The notes under the pieces were generated by a model. The model did no database searches and had not been told where the DNA came from. It saw only the letters and a program-made list of their open reading frames with translations. From Ancylostoma caninum (lineage: Eukaryota; Nematoda; Chromadorea; Rhabditida; Ancylostomatidae), in assembly GCA_037903475.1 (NCBI GenBank), contig JBAJFG010000076.1, positions 558,001-622,000 of the forward strand: a DNA stretch of 64,000 nt, read 5' to 3'. Both the position numbers and the translations under genes were made by a program. Positions 36,901-49,117 of the stretch are shown here, one piece after another (the stretch's first letter is position 1; the number at the start of each line of letters is the position of its first letter).

Positions 36901-39900
36901 CTGAGAATTCATGGAGCACACTCCTGGGAACTCTGGAAATCTGCTGGATTCGGGTTGCAGGACCACAAGTTAATTAAAAAGCTTGAAATAGAGCCAATTC
37001 ATCTCGAATATTATTCTGATCAAAACTCGTTTTCTTAGCGGATATTTTTGGTAATGAGCCAATGAAATCCACGGAAATCAGTCTCTTCAGCAAATCCAGT
37101 GAAAACGCCAAATCATAGTGCAGTACTAAGTACTCGTATGCACGTTGATGTCCACAAGTTTTTGTCGTTACTGTGTTAGTCATCTGGAACAGTGTACTCT
37201 TCCTTTTTTGCTGTAGATCTTTGAATTTCACATAATTCGTTAGGTACACCCTGAAGAGATACGACGCTCGGATATTGTGTCTGTACAGCTCAAAAGTTTA
37301 CTAACAGTTTCTTTTACTCTTAGTCTTCCCAACCAGGGATTCCTGCACTTGTTAATCGCCGAACTCTTCTTCTGGATTTGCTTTCCTTGAAAATAAGTAT
37401 ACACAGGGGTTTGCATGGAGTAGCAATGGTAGCAATCTACCTGAACGTGAACAAAGACGCCAAAGATCTGGACAGGTTTCTAGTAATTAGACTAAGCATT
37501 GCGCTTTTCTAACAAAAATTCCAGAAATTCTTGAGGGCAATCATCGCTCTCCCGGGAAGTTTTTCGGCTACCACTTCTTCTAGTATCACTGGTTACTCCG
37601 CGAAGCAGTTGCTAGGTATTTTACGGACGATTTGTCCCAGAATCATAGGATTCTCGCATACTGCTATGACAGTAGAGAACTGATGAAGCATAGAATTCAT
37701 CAAACGCCCGAGCAGATTTCACTACAACAGCAGTACAATAGTGCGGGAGAGAATATAAGCCGAAATTCCTGCACTTTTGTAGCAAAATATTGTTGCTAAT
37801 GTAGTATATTTGATTATGCTTTTCCAATTATACTTTATTCTTCATCCAATGAAGATCATCTTCAAAAATTCGATAATGCACGGGACGGAAGTTAAAAACA
37901 TCTATTGTAAACGAAAGTTCGTACTCCTCTAAACAGACTAATTAGGTTCCAAAGACAGACTTACACTGATATTCTTTCGAAAATCTCCGGGAAATCGACA
38001 GGAGCTACAGAAAATCGATAGAAAATACTCTGCAGAATTTTCATGCAACTCGATTCAAAATGGCTTTTTTTAGAAAACAAGGTTTGCCGACAAAATAGGT
38101 TGCTTGTCTTCTACCCTTCTGCTTCTTTTCCTGCATAGATGATCGTTTTGAGGACTTTGTCTTCTAGAATATGACATGATTGATGTAAATCTTATTTATC
38201 TCACCTATTGCTATTACCTTGACTTTTGGATCACTAACTGCGATCAAGTGATTGTACGAGCAGGAGCCATGGTTAAAGAACAGTTGTACTCTGGTTTCTA
38301 TGCGGTATTCATCAACAGATTGGAACTGTGACCTTCTTTGCAATTTTTCTTCCTTTCGGTGATTTCTTTCTGAAATTGGCAATGTTTGCTCGGAATTTGC
38401 GGTTATACTAACTGGAACAATTCCTCCAATTATTTGAGACAATTACAGCTTGAAGGAAAATGATTTTTACTACGGAAAATTTGGAAGAAGCTAAGGCAAG
38501 CGAAGAATTCTGAAATGTTATCAAGATTGGCTTATTATGTCACCACTAAGTCGTTTGTTTACCGAGCTAGGTTCCCTTTTCGGCCAAATGTTCCACTACC
38601 GGCTTCAGGGATAACCTCCGAAAAAATCCGCCGTTTCAAGAACCTCTAGCACACATTTCAATGGCTGTATTCATATGAAAACTCGTCCTCGCCGCCTATT
38701 TAGCCTGCCCTACACGTGTCCTTTCCACTCATTCATGATGTCTACAGCAGTGGAACGTTGTGGTATGCACAAGCAAACACATACATATAATCTCGAGGCT
38801 GGATCTCGTTTAGGCCTCAGCAGCCTCGACGGCTGAAGCCGCCTTCTCGCGGCGGCGATCAGCTGAGCGTGGTGGTGGTCGCCATGCGAGAAAAAGCCAG
38901 TTCTTAGATGTGGGAACATACGATACAGATAGTTCCTCTGTACAAATACCAGCAACGCCCAATCGCACATTGCGGCGACGATAACGAGCCAGCGACAAGC
39001 CTTGATTAGGTGCTCTAATTTTTGGTGGCGATCTGGTTCTCGGGACTTTGGATGTTCGCTAGGATGAAGCTCCGGTAGTTATATAGTTGTTTGGTAAGGT
39101 ATCACCTCCTTCCTCTCAATTTATCAAGAAAGGATGCAAAAACCTTCACACACTTCCTAGCTAGCCCCCCCCCCCCAAGAATGGATCGCCGAATTTTCGG
39201 AATCTATCTATTAAACAAGCGGCGAACTGCTATAATGCAGCAAATTGGGAGCATACAAAAACCATTTTAACATGAATTCTGACAAAATTGACCACATTAT
39301 TCATGCTCATCATGGTCAGAAACCCAAGATCGCTCTAAAACCTGAGTGATAAAGTTTTTCGTGGGTGCTGCCTTTAACGCGGTGGCTCTCATAGACATCT
39401 CTGATTACTTTATACAATAGATAAAAATCCTATGTACATTTATTTATGTTATTTTTGCTATAATTTTCTAAATATACATCACTAAATATTGAATATTTGA
39501 ATGATTACTTTTCTACATAGCTTATGTTCCTTCCTCAACTTTTACAACTATTTTCTGTCTCTTAAATTGCGAAACATTTTTCAAAGAAATACATATAGCT
39601 ACCAGTGGCGGACGCAGGGGGGGGGGCGCGCCCCCCCCGAGAATGGGTCGCCAAATTTTCGAAATTACTTTACAATACAAATAAAAATCTTGTGTTAGTT
39701 TATTTTTAATTGTTTATTTTTATTATTATTTTTAATATATTTTTTATTTATTGTTTATTATTATAATTAATATTATTTTCATATTCATTTTCATACGTCT
39801 AAAAACGTGCTAACAACAAAGGAAAAAATATTATTAATATTATTATTAATTTTATTTTCCGTCTGGGTCCCCAAAACGGCGGAGACCTCACTTTTCTTCC

Positions 39901-42900
39901 CACGCCCCCCCTCCCGCCCACTTTCTGCGTCCGCCACTGATCTGATAGCTACGTATAAGACATATCATCAACTTTGCAACATTTTTTTCTAAAAGGTGGG
40001 CGCTTGTGGGCGCCAACTCAAACACTGTGACAGCATCGAAAGAGCATTCACTAGTGAAGTGCAAAAGGGTCCGGAAGTGGGCAATAGATACATAGATCCG
40101 GCAAAGGTCTTAAGACACATTTCACTGCAATTTATTGATTCACTCATCGATTTATTGATTTCATTTATCCATCTTTTTCGGTTTTGCTATGGTCTTGTTC
40201 AAAACAATTTTTTTTCGAAGTCCAAATCACTTGCCTCTGGAGATATCGGCATGTAATGTGTTCCTACAACATTCTGGATTGCGCTAGAGGTCCGAAAAAA
40301 TATCTATAAGAATGCAGTGTTACAATGAGGAAAAATGGATTTCCAACTTGACACTAAATTCATTATCCAATTATTTAGTTTTGCATTTAATTTCAATTTC
40401 CGGAAATCAGGTTGTCCACGCTTGAAACACGATTTTACTCCCTTGTAATCCACTCTGAGCTGCTCTCCATTACTTTTGGAAAAATAGCGTTTAACTAAGG
40501 GAGAAAATCGTGGATAAATAAGAATTTATATATTCCTGTGAAGATTCGGGAGCTACTACTGAGCTGCAGACATTTTCATGGATTTTAACTCACAGAGCTT
40601 TCAGCAAGACCTGTACTAAGACAATTTGCCACGCCCTTTGGGATTTTGATTGCTCATTGACAAAAGCTATTGTAGGAGGATGATCACGGTTACCCTGTAA
40701 AAAGAGAAAAAAACATTTTATGGGTGATGTATTCTTTATCCAATATGGATTCACCACCTAGTAAACAGTGATCTTTTCTCCCTTCACAATTCAACTCTGA
40801 TTTCTGGTAATTAAGGAATTTTGAAAGGTGATTTATTGAAGTGAAGGGCAATCCATCAGATAATTTTCGATCGCTTCAAAACCTTTTGCTAGTGGTGTCG
40901 ACGCAACGGTTACCTTTTGCTGGTACCGGTTTGATTAGCAAAAAAAGATTTTCACATTGATTGACGGTTGATGGGACTGCTAACCATTGCTCGGAAATCA
41001 ATTTTGGAAAGGATTGAACAGTCAAAAATGACTGAATCTGCATTATGGAAGAAAAGACACAAAACCAAGTGCAATCAAACGCTCCAGTCAGAGATTGAGA
41101 AAAAAATGGAGAAAAATATAACCCGGAGTAATGAAGCAACACTAACGTATGTATTCTAATTTTAGAGACGTATCTGATAAAGATACTGTTTAACACTTTC
41201 GCGACGTTATACTTTTAGCATGGTGTATAGGGACACACGCGCTTTTGCACAGGTGGGACCGTGCTCAACCGCTTGAGCACGCGCTCCCACGTGGTGGAAT
41301 TTTTCCACCGCCGCATAATACCCCAAATTTGCGCAAATCTGAACCCGATCTTTTTCTCTTTTGTGATCGTAAAGAGCGTTTCCAAATGCCTGTCGTCCGT
41401 TTACTTTATAGTGATTGTAGTTTCTTTTTCATATATACCGTTCTTTTGTATGTTTTAACCACATATTTAAAAAAAGTTTGAGTGAAGATCTGCTCTGCCC
41501 AGTGCATGTATAGAAAGTTTGAATATTTGTTAGCATAATACTACATAGAAGTTTGCTAATTATGACTGCCTCACAAAAATATAACTCTGAAAAAAGCGTG
41601 CTCACCCGGTTGAGCACGCGGTCCCACGCGTCGCACCATGCGTGTCAACCGGTTGAGCACATTGCGCAAAGGTGTTACGGGGCAACTTTTTATTGTTTTG
41701 AGATGTTGTTGAAACCGTAACCTCTACTTCCATCAAAAAACCCCACAGTGAATACAATTATAGCGAATATTCTCCTCTGTGAAACCGGTCAAGCACATTC
41801 ATTTCACCGTTTCATATAAAAAGCGCGACATGTTCGACACCTTTGTCACAGTCCGTAATTAGGGTCCATATGGAAAAGGCGGGAATCGCTGCTGGAACTA
41901 CAGAATTTCTATAGAATTCGGCCAGTTTCAAGACTTAGCGAGGTGTATACAGCAATTTGTGGTTCGGTGGAGTGACAAGGTGTCAGTTTTTATTGTGGCT
42001 TGGTATGTCTGCGACTGCAGACGCAGCAGTGAAATACACCACTTTCTAGGGGTTTCTAAGGAGCAGAGGACGTTTTGACTCAGAAAATATGTAAACTATT
42101 ACTTTTATTGTTGGGGATAATACCTTTTAAGATGACCACTTACCCTATTCTTCATTCGCACACCTTGAAATTTGCCAAATAAAAAATGCTGCGAGACGAT
42201 GAAGAAAATGACTGATAACTGTAGGAAAGAGCCAGAAACAGACAATTAGGCATTTAATTGAATTTATGAGGCTAAATTCCTCTCTATAGCGATTATTTCG
42301 TTTCCATTACTTAAACGTTTTTGAAGAGGAAAGAAAGAGAAAAGAAATTAAATTTTTCTGCTACGTGCTCTTCTATTTCCACGGACAATTCTCTTTTAGC
42401 GTCGTTTCTATTTCTTTCTTCTTGTAAAACCTGTTTTATTTTAGCATTTTTCTTCTTATCATCCTTTTTTACTCCTAATTTCAGTGATCATATTAACAGA
42501 TATTGCTAAACCCATCGATTCACATCCAAAATCAATCTTCTTCCGTGCTTTGCTTAGAGCCATCCTACTTGCGAGAACTGGTCCCCAACGACTGCAATTT
42601 TCCACTATTGAGAAGTTTATCTCTTGCTAATTGGATGCAAAGAAAACAAAGTTTTGAGCAAATTGTTTTCTTTGGAAGGGAAAATATTTCGTTAAAGTTT
42701 GCAAGTAGAAATGGTCACTGCTCCTTATTTGAGATTGGAAAAGGTACGATAGCAGGAGGGCGTTTTTCTGATGTTTATGAAAACTTTCGACGGCTGATTT
42801 TTCCTTGAGAATTTTTAAATCTTGCTGACCTTGCAAAACTAGGTCTAATTGAAATGCAAAGTTTAAAGCGAGCAAAAACGTTCTGAGAAGAGGTCGCGGT

Positions 42901-45548
42901 TAAATTCAGTCTCACTACAAATTCCAAATGGTATTACAGATTGATCGATAAATGCTATAGTGAAGAAAACTTCCAGCAGGGACGAAAAAACCCTGGTTCT
43001 GCCTAACAAACCAGATTTCCTTCCATTACAGCTGTTTTATGGATGCAGTATTCGATTGCGTTATTACATTTTGCACGAGAGGAATTTGCCGGCGACTTGA
43101 CAGAAGAGGAATGGTTTATACTAGGTGGTGGAATAGTAGAACTAGTGGCACAGTGGTCAGGGAAGTTTTCGGGAAAACACATGGGACCAGTGGCAATACT
43201 CCAGCCCAAGTTAGCCCTGGGCCATACATGGCCTATTAGGCTATTAGGAAAGGAAACGGCTCCAGGTTCTGAGAACTGTGCTATCAAGTTTAAAACAGTA
43301 TGCCTATTTCATTTGACTGGGCGATGAAGTTAAATCATTTATATGTTAATAGAATTTACCAAATCATTTGAAGCTGTGCCATCCGTGGCCCGACTCAACC
43401 AGATTCGGGCTACGGCTGCAGAAAAAAGGCGGGATGGGACCACAAATTCCGCCCTCCCCCCCCTCCATATGGCAATGCTAAGAAGGTGAGGGTAAGCACT
43501 AGGCAGTGAATTATAATGGTAGGAATTTGAGAAATTGTTGAAAGAAAAGTGAACTGTCTGCGAGTTTTCATTATACAGAGCATTAAGAATTATTTATTTC
43601 TCGCTGACATGGATATAAGCGCATGTGCACAATGAAACAGGTAGTAACAGGAGATAATATACAAAAATTCCATCAGAAAGATAAACCATAGCTAAGATTA
43701 AAGCATGTATATAGTTTGTACATAGACTACAAAACTTCATGACTGCACTAGACATACAACATTTTGGGTCGGAGAAACGGAGAATATGAGAAACCTTACT
43801 TCGGAAACTTGATAAACTGTGAAGTATGAGAAGGTAACTCGGTTTTTTTTTCAATATTTGGGTGAAGTCATTGTTCACCCTGCAGTTGAAAAACTCTGTC
43901 CTCACTGAGTTCGATGATGGGGTAGAATTATTTTAATGCTAGCTCCACGAGTATTTGAGCAACGAATAGGGAAAAAAGGTGAAAGCGTTAAGTTTAGTTT
44001 ATTATATTGGAGCTATTTTCTATGTTTAAATGTCTCCATCCAAGTTCGAGTAAAACCTTCCGTGTTGTCGTGCTGAACTTTAAGTGATGTTTTATAACTG
44101 ACCCCTGAACTGGTCTTTGCCCGACAGAGGTTAGGTCACGGACGAAGCGTCACGAAATCCTGTGGAATGTGGAGCGGGTAAACTTGAGTCCTTTGATTCC
44201 CACGAAAATGTTTGCTTCGGAGATGTTCCCAAGAAAAATAGTAGAAACACTGTCACGAACACGTCCTTTCTGCTTATAATATTTAACCATTTGCCCAGCT
44301 AGATGCATAGTGTTTTATATGTTTGCTCATGTGTGCGATTGCAGACATCAAAAAGAACCGTATAGCATAAGGTTTGCACGCACTCAAGAGCGTTGACATG
44401 AGGAAAAGATGAAAGAACGTTTGCAAAAGTTTTTCCATTATGTCAGTGCAGTTCGAGCCACATTCTGGTTGGGGCAGTTTTTGACCACGGGGCGCCCCAT
44501 GAGCGCGATTGGATAAACTTTCTCTTATCATAAAACGTTCAGTAATTTGAGAGGAAAATTGAAATTTGAAATCAAATCACGCTGATGGTAAGGTAATCAC
44601 GTTGAGCATAACTTGGCACATGAATCTATTGAGATAACTTATAATTACAGATTATCCCCTTCGGAAAAGGAAACTGCGACTATGACTATAACCGCAATTT
44701 CCACTGCAAATGCATGCACGGACCAACGGAATGCGATCTGAATCGATTGCAGAACTGCGCGATTTCTGTGAGTCCCACTGCATCAATACCTATATATTTT
44801 TCTGCTTTCTGCTCCTTTGCAATAGTTGACTTTCAGTACTTCCCACGCCGACATCTTGGCCTCATCACATGTATTCAAGGTCTTTCAACCCTTCGTGAAG
44901 CTTTCAGCCGTTGCCTCAGCCGATTGTCTGTCAGAACGCAAAGGTGGGACTCCTTCGTTAGTATTAGAGAGTCAATATTGGGTGCTAGATGTGGGGAAAG
45001 GAGTTGAAAGGGGGGGGGGGCCCCCCCCCCGGGGGCTACGGCAGTTACTCTGTGTCTGGAAACCTACACTAAGCTTAAGCCTAAATGCAGGCTTAGACCT
45101 GCACCTTCTCCATTCTCCCGGGATTGTGTGGAGAGAGTGCAGGCTACCGTGATGGTATAGAAAGTTGATGTATCTGGAGATTAGCATAAAACACGACTTA
45201 TGGCAAGTAATGGATTGGGGGGACAATGATGCGGCTAGCATGCAACAATAGCGTGAATTTAATGCAAAAACCATTCAACACGACCACGGTTCAGGAAGCT
45301 GATCGAATGCGCCACAACTCAAACGGGTGAACTATTGAACTACTATTCCATGGTAAACACACATCGCGCTGGAGTGAGGGTGAGTTTGAAACAACGTCGA
45401 TAAAAACTATCATATTTTGCTGTACTTGACCTTCATTCCGAATAATTCCCTCCTCCAGATCTGGCCCACGATGTATGTGAACGGCATCTTTTTCGATCGA
45501 AGCTATCCAGTGGAGAACAAGCTATGCGAGCACACAGTCTGGTGCTGA
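33941..45548 (+). CDS. GILT-family thiol reductase, 5 exons, 189 aa
   Basis: Gamma-interferon-inducible lysosomal thiol reductase family: it reduces protein disulfides in acidic endolysosomes, or is secreted. Exons 33941-34111, 44651-44767, 44837-44943, 45295-45379 and 45459-45548 join in phase (570 nt including TGA). The ATG at 33941 is chosen because it starts a signal peptide (WIAATLLILPVVMV, cleavage after about residue 19). The active site CPYC is at residues 32-35. The family signature CMHGPTECDLNRLQNC is at 78-93 (Met in place of the usual Gln). Conserved WPTMYVNGIFF lies near the C-terminus. The length fits a short nematode GILT. The first intron is 10.5 kb and holds a hAT-like element, AT-rich repeats and a cluster of palindromes. 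The third intron holds a G/C homopolymer hairpin. The gene otherwise looks intact. Confidence 0.92.
34692..34748 (+). repeat. Two 21-bp AT-rich direct repeats
   Basis: The same 21-mer beginning ACCATATGTATTATATTAAT occurs at 34692-34712 and 34728-34748, at the end of a TATTATA-rich stretch (about 34250-34750). Confidence 0.8.
34763..34787 (+). other. Potential G-quadruplex tract
   Basis: Four runs of four or more G separated by single A bases (GGGG-A-GGGGG-A-GGGG-A-GGGGGG) form a near-ideal quadruplex motif on the coding strand of the GILT intron, about 650 bp after exon 1. Confidence 0.7.
39165..39205 (+). repeat. Fragment related to the 39.6-kb element
   Basis: A C-run followed by AAGAATGGATCGCCGAATTTTC matches the CCCCCCCGAGAATGGGTCGCC block inside the element at 39603-39939. 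It is a partial, diverged copy without recognisable ends. Confidence 0.5.
39603..39939. mobile_element. hAT-like non-autonomous element (CAGTGGCGGACGCAG termini)
   Basis: Perfect 15-bp terminal inverted repeats CAGTGGCGGACGCAG / CTGCGTCCGCCACTG enclose about 337 bp of AT-rich sequence with a G-run/C-run block just inside the left end. The 8-mer ATAGCTAC lies directly before the left end (39595-39602) and again at 39945-39952, five bases beyond the right end. This is close to an 8-bp hAT target duplication. There is no transposase. Confidence 0.75.
41261..41796. repeat. Cluster of four palindromes based on TCAACCGGTTGA
   Basis: GTGCTCAACC-GCTTGAGCAC at 41261-41280, GTGCTCACCC-GGTTGAGCAC at 41598-41617, TGTCAACCGGTTGAGCAC at 41643-41660 and AACCGGTCAAGCAC at 41783-41796 are variants of a 20-bp dyad. 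The first two are followed by CGCGCTCCCACG or CGCGGTCCCACG, so they are also direct repeats of about 31 bp. Confidence 0.75.
45010..45035 (+). repeat. G11-C10-G5 homopolymer palindrome
   Basis: Eleven G, ten C and five G in a row lie in the third GILT intron. It can form a perfect G:C hairpin, and it is also a classic place for sequencing or assembly error. Confidence 0.7.
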
Positions 45549-46779
45549 GAGTAGTCAGCATGTCACAGTACTTTCCAGCTTAGCGTCTTCAGTTCATCAA
45601 CATATCGTTAAATATATGTATTAGGAGTTATATGTGTAGTGAGTTCTGCCCATGACTTGTAATCTCTAACTTAACTCAAGTCAGCGCTGCTGCTTTTTTC
45701 TCGACTGCAGGATGTATGAGTGTTTTCCTGCCCTCCTCTCTTGTATATATGTATGATCCTCGTTGCTCTCACCTTACGGTGTACAAGACTCTTGCTATCG
45801 ATTATTTATGTAGCGAATTTTATAATTCCTCCTGTGTGTTTTGGTGGTTGCTCAGCTTCTCGAGGCGACCTCGCTACTCCCTCTTTCTGTTGCCCAGGCC
45901 CAAATAGGGCATAAATTAAATCTTATTAGTAAGTTTCGCCTGCACATTAAATTGCTGACTGCTGTTGACGTACAGCTATCATTGTTGAGGTGTGTAAGCA
46001 GTAATTTTCAAATTTATAAGCAGAATTTCACCGAATGGATCGTGCTTAAGGTTCGCATAGAAACAAAATCTGCTTGCGCTGCGGGAGCAATGCCATATGT
46101 GGAATTCCCACCCGGAGCACAGTGTTTTGCGGATTTTCTTCCCATAGAGTTTCCGAACTATCGGCGGCTGCGAGAGATGACAGGTGCTTCATCAGAAATG
46201 AGCTGTAGTTTGCGGGCGCCAATGTTGCAAGCGTATATCTATAACGAGGAGATGATTTTCATTTCCATTTTTTTTCATTCTTATTGCACTCAAGGTGCGC
46301 TACATAAGACAATGATCAAACCGATGAAACATTGGAGGTTAAACAAAACTCAGAAAACATTCAAAACTTAGTACGTAAACTAGAAATAGAAAAAAAATGC
46401 TAAACCAATAAAAAAAATGCTAAGCTATGATCCTATTTCAGAAAGGGTTTTCCGTTTGTTGGCGGTGGGAAAGGTGTCATCCACAACAAAAATATTAACA
46501 CTTTACTATGAGAAATGAAGACTCTCTATTCCATCGTGTCTTCAAGTAAAATCATATTCCAAGTAAATTTTCCATCAGCTGAGGCATTGCGAGCCCAAAT
46601 TGGCGTTCATCCATGCACCCACATCAGCTAGCAAGGTGCCCTCCGTCTCCTGGTAAAGCCACAGGAGCTTCCTTGGAATCTACAGGAACTTCGGCAAACT
46701 GGTATACTAGCTAACCCCGTTGATCCTGCAGACTGGGTAGGACGAAACAGCCAGGGCAAGCGATCACTCATTTTTTTAA
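45549..46779. other. Intergenic; one unassigned 176-codon frame
   Basis: After the GILT stop there is a plus-strand frame at 45841-46371 whose central part (MPYVEFPPGAQC, FPNYRRLREMTG) has protein-like composition, but I recognise no family and found no splice partners. I do not call it as a gene. Confidence 0.4.
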
Positions 46780-47083
46780 CCAACTAAAAGCAATCAAGGT
46801 GTCTGAAAGAAACGCTCGTAGCGTATTGGACCACACCTCCCCTCTCCACTGGGAAAAAACTAAAAAACAGAAAAAAAAACAAAAGAAGGACGAAAGTGCC
46901 AAGAAAAACGCAGGCGTAAAGTGTTACAGGAAGTTTCGCAAGAAACGAAAGCAGTGGTACTTCATGGTTGTCGCATGATCCGGGGATGGTTAAGATGGTC
47001 CGCAAAGCCGGCGTCAATTTCGTATCCAATCGATTCAAGTGAGCTGAAGCAGGAAGTACAGAAAAAAACTGACAAGAAAAAAG

Positions 47084-47599
47084 CTAGTAATCGGACAACT
47101 TTAAAACATCCAAAAGCTCAAGTTTTCGCAGTCTAGCCTTGAAAACGTCAGTGTTTGGTGACAGGAGTACATGAGGAGGTAATTTTTGAATCCAACGAGC
47201 ACAACGATGGAAAAAGAAGTGGAAAACTTTAGTGCGAAACGGCGGCCTGATTTCACAATATTGTAGGCCAAACCCACCTGATCGGGCAGATGTAGGTATT
47301 AAGGTCCAATACTTACTCGGCTTTAGCTTCACATTCAAACGTATAATTCGGAAACAGAAAACTAAGTCGTTAAGGATTCGACGATATAGCAATGTCTTAA
47401 GCCCCAAAGTCTTAATTCTCTCTCTATAACTAGGTAATGATGATGGATAATTGGGGTCTGGAAATGCCTTGTAGAATAATATTCTCGTAAATACTTGCTG
47501 GACTTTTTCGATTTTATTTTGTAGCTTCTTGGTAAAAGGACACCATACTTGCGAGCAATACTCCAGACTCGGAATTACGTAAGCTTTGTAAAGTCTCAA
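47084..47599 (-). pseudogene. LINE ORF2 C-terminal domain
   Basis: The frame starts MRLYKAYVIPSLEYCSQVWC, the conserved region just after the RT thumb of CR1/Jockey-type elements, and ends in LDVLKLSDY. It is shifted relative to the upstream RT frame, which stops at 47596, so a frameshift separates them. Confidence 0.85.
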
Positions 47600-49117
47600 A
47601 AAATTTTAGGTTCATTGGAGTGGATATTCCGAAAAAGGATGAAAATTAATGCAAAAGCTTTCCTCACAATAGTGTCAACGTGAGTTTCAAAGTTTAGAGT
47701 ACTTTCCAGAAATACACCAAGGTCCTTCACGTTATCCCTCTTCTGAAGCACAATCCCGTTAAGATCGTAATCCTGTGCAGGAATGTCTCCCATGTGAAAA
47801 ACAGCCGTCTTGGAAAGATTTACAGGAATATCCCAACAACAAGCCCATTCCGTCATTCTATGAATGGATTCCAGAAGCGCGTTGTGAATTTCATGCTTGG
47901 TGGCAGTGTTGTATGAGGCATATATTTTTATGTCGTCTGCATATAGTTGTATCTTCACTTCGGGGTGGGTTTTGAGTATCCTTGGTAAACTATGGCAGTA
48001 CACGAGGAACAGTAAAGGCGAGAGCACTCCTCCTTGAGGAACGCCGCTAGGACATGGGTGTTTGCGTGAGAAGGAGTTGCTCACTTTAACATACATGAAA
48101 CGTTCTTCCAAATAGGATCTAAGCCAAAGAAGAGTAGTACTAGGCAGTTCCAATTTTTCTAGCATAGAGAGGAGTTTAGAGTGGTTCACTTTGTCAAACG
48201 CTTTAGACAAATCAAAATAGATTACAACTATAGAATCACCGTTATTGAGAGAGGTTACCCAATCAAACATGGTGTCAATTAGCTGAGTGGTGGTAGAAGC
48301 GCCCGGAATGAAACCATGCTGTTCAGGCGGCACAATTTCTAAGTCCATCAACCAAGAAAGAAGCACTGTCCTAAGAATCTTCTCAAGTATCTTGGCTGGT
48401 GGTGGACAAATGCTGATTGGTCTGTAATCGCTCAGAAATGAGGCATTGGGCGACTTAGGTATGGCGGTTACTACCGCCTTTTTCCACAGCAGGGGAACCT
48501 CACCGTATAGTAAAGAAATGTTGAATATAATAGAGAGTGGCTTAGATAGTACTTCGGCACATTTTCTATAAAAAATCTGCGGTATTCCATCCACTGACGA
48601 AGATACCAGAGGCTTCAGTCCCTTCAGGTATTTGAGGACAACAGAAGGCTGCACAATCATAGGTGAAGTGTTGCCACTATTGGTAGCATGAGGGAGATGC
48701 AAAACATCATGCTCGGGTTGTGAGAACACGCTAACAAAGTACTCAGCTAATGCCTCAGCTTTGTCATGGTCACTTGTAAGGTGGATTCTTTCCTGATTCA
48801 CTATCGTGGGTGTAGTGATAATGTTTTTCAATTTTGTACGCTTGTACGACAATAGCCGTTGTAGTTTGGAGTTCTTTGCGAGACGACGTTCAAGGTTACC
48901 ATGATATTTTTTGATATGGTGTTCAAGAGTTTCGCATATTTTTTTGTATAGCGGACTGTTCAGTGGGTTGGAGAGTTCATTGAATATACGAATTTTCTGG
49001 TGCATGAGGTTTCGAATATGCTTGGGATAGCGAGGAATGCGAGCAACGTGAAGTTTGAGCGGGACGAATTTTGCAAAAGTTGTGTAAATTTCTAAGCAAA
49101 AGCGGTTATATAAGTCA
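47596..49117 (-). pseudogene. LINE ORF2 reverse transcriptase
   Basis: The frame, open from the insertion junction at 49117, contains YRPISICPPPAKILEKI, GFIPGASTTTQLID, VIYFDLSKAFDKVNH, GVPQGGVLSPLLFLVYCHSL and the catalytic LYADDIKIY. All main RT motifs are present. Upstream it reads DLYNRFCLEIYTTFAKFVPL, which continues in frame from the endonuclease side at 52385 once the insertion is removed. Confidence 0.92.
49109..49117. repeat. 9-bp target-site duplication, left copy
   Basis: TATAAGTCA here and at 52377-52385 flank the 3,259-bp insertion. Collapsing the two copies restores an open reading frame through the LINE. Confidence 0.85.

Larger units (their letters stand above)
34112..44650 (+). 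other. 10.5-kb first intron of the GILT gene
   Basis: The exon before (ending in NLQ) and the exon after (starting IIPFGKG) join in phase 0 at a conserved place in the GILT fold, so I read this whole stretch as one intron. No coding exon on either strand could be supported. The frames at 38710-38998 (minus) and 43043-43327 (plus) have no recognised domain. Confidence 0.75.

Noticed and set aside
45841..46371. 176-codon frame downstream of GILT
   Set aside because: Protein-like in part, but no recognisable family and no exon structure, so not called as a gene.
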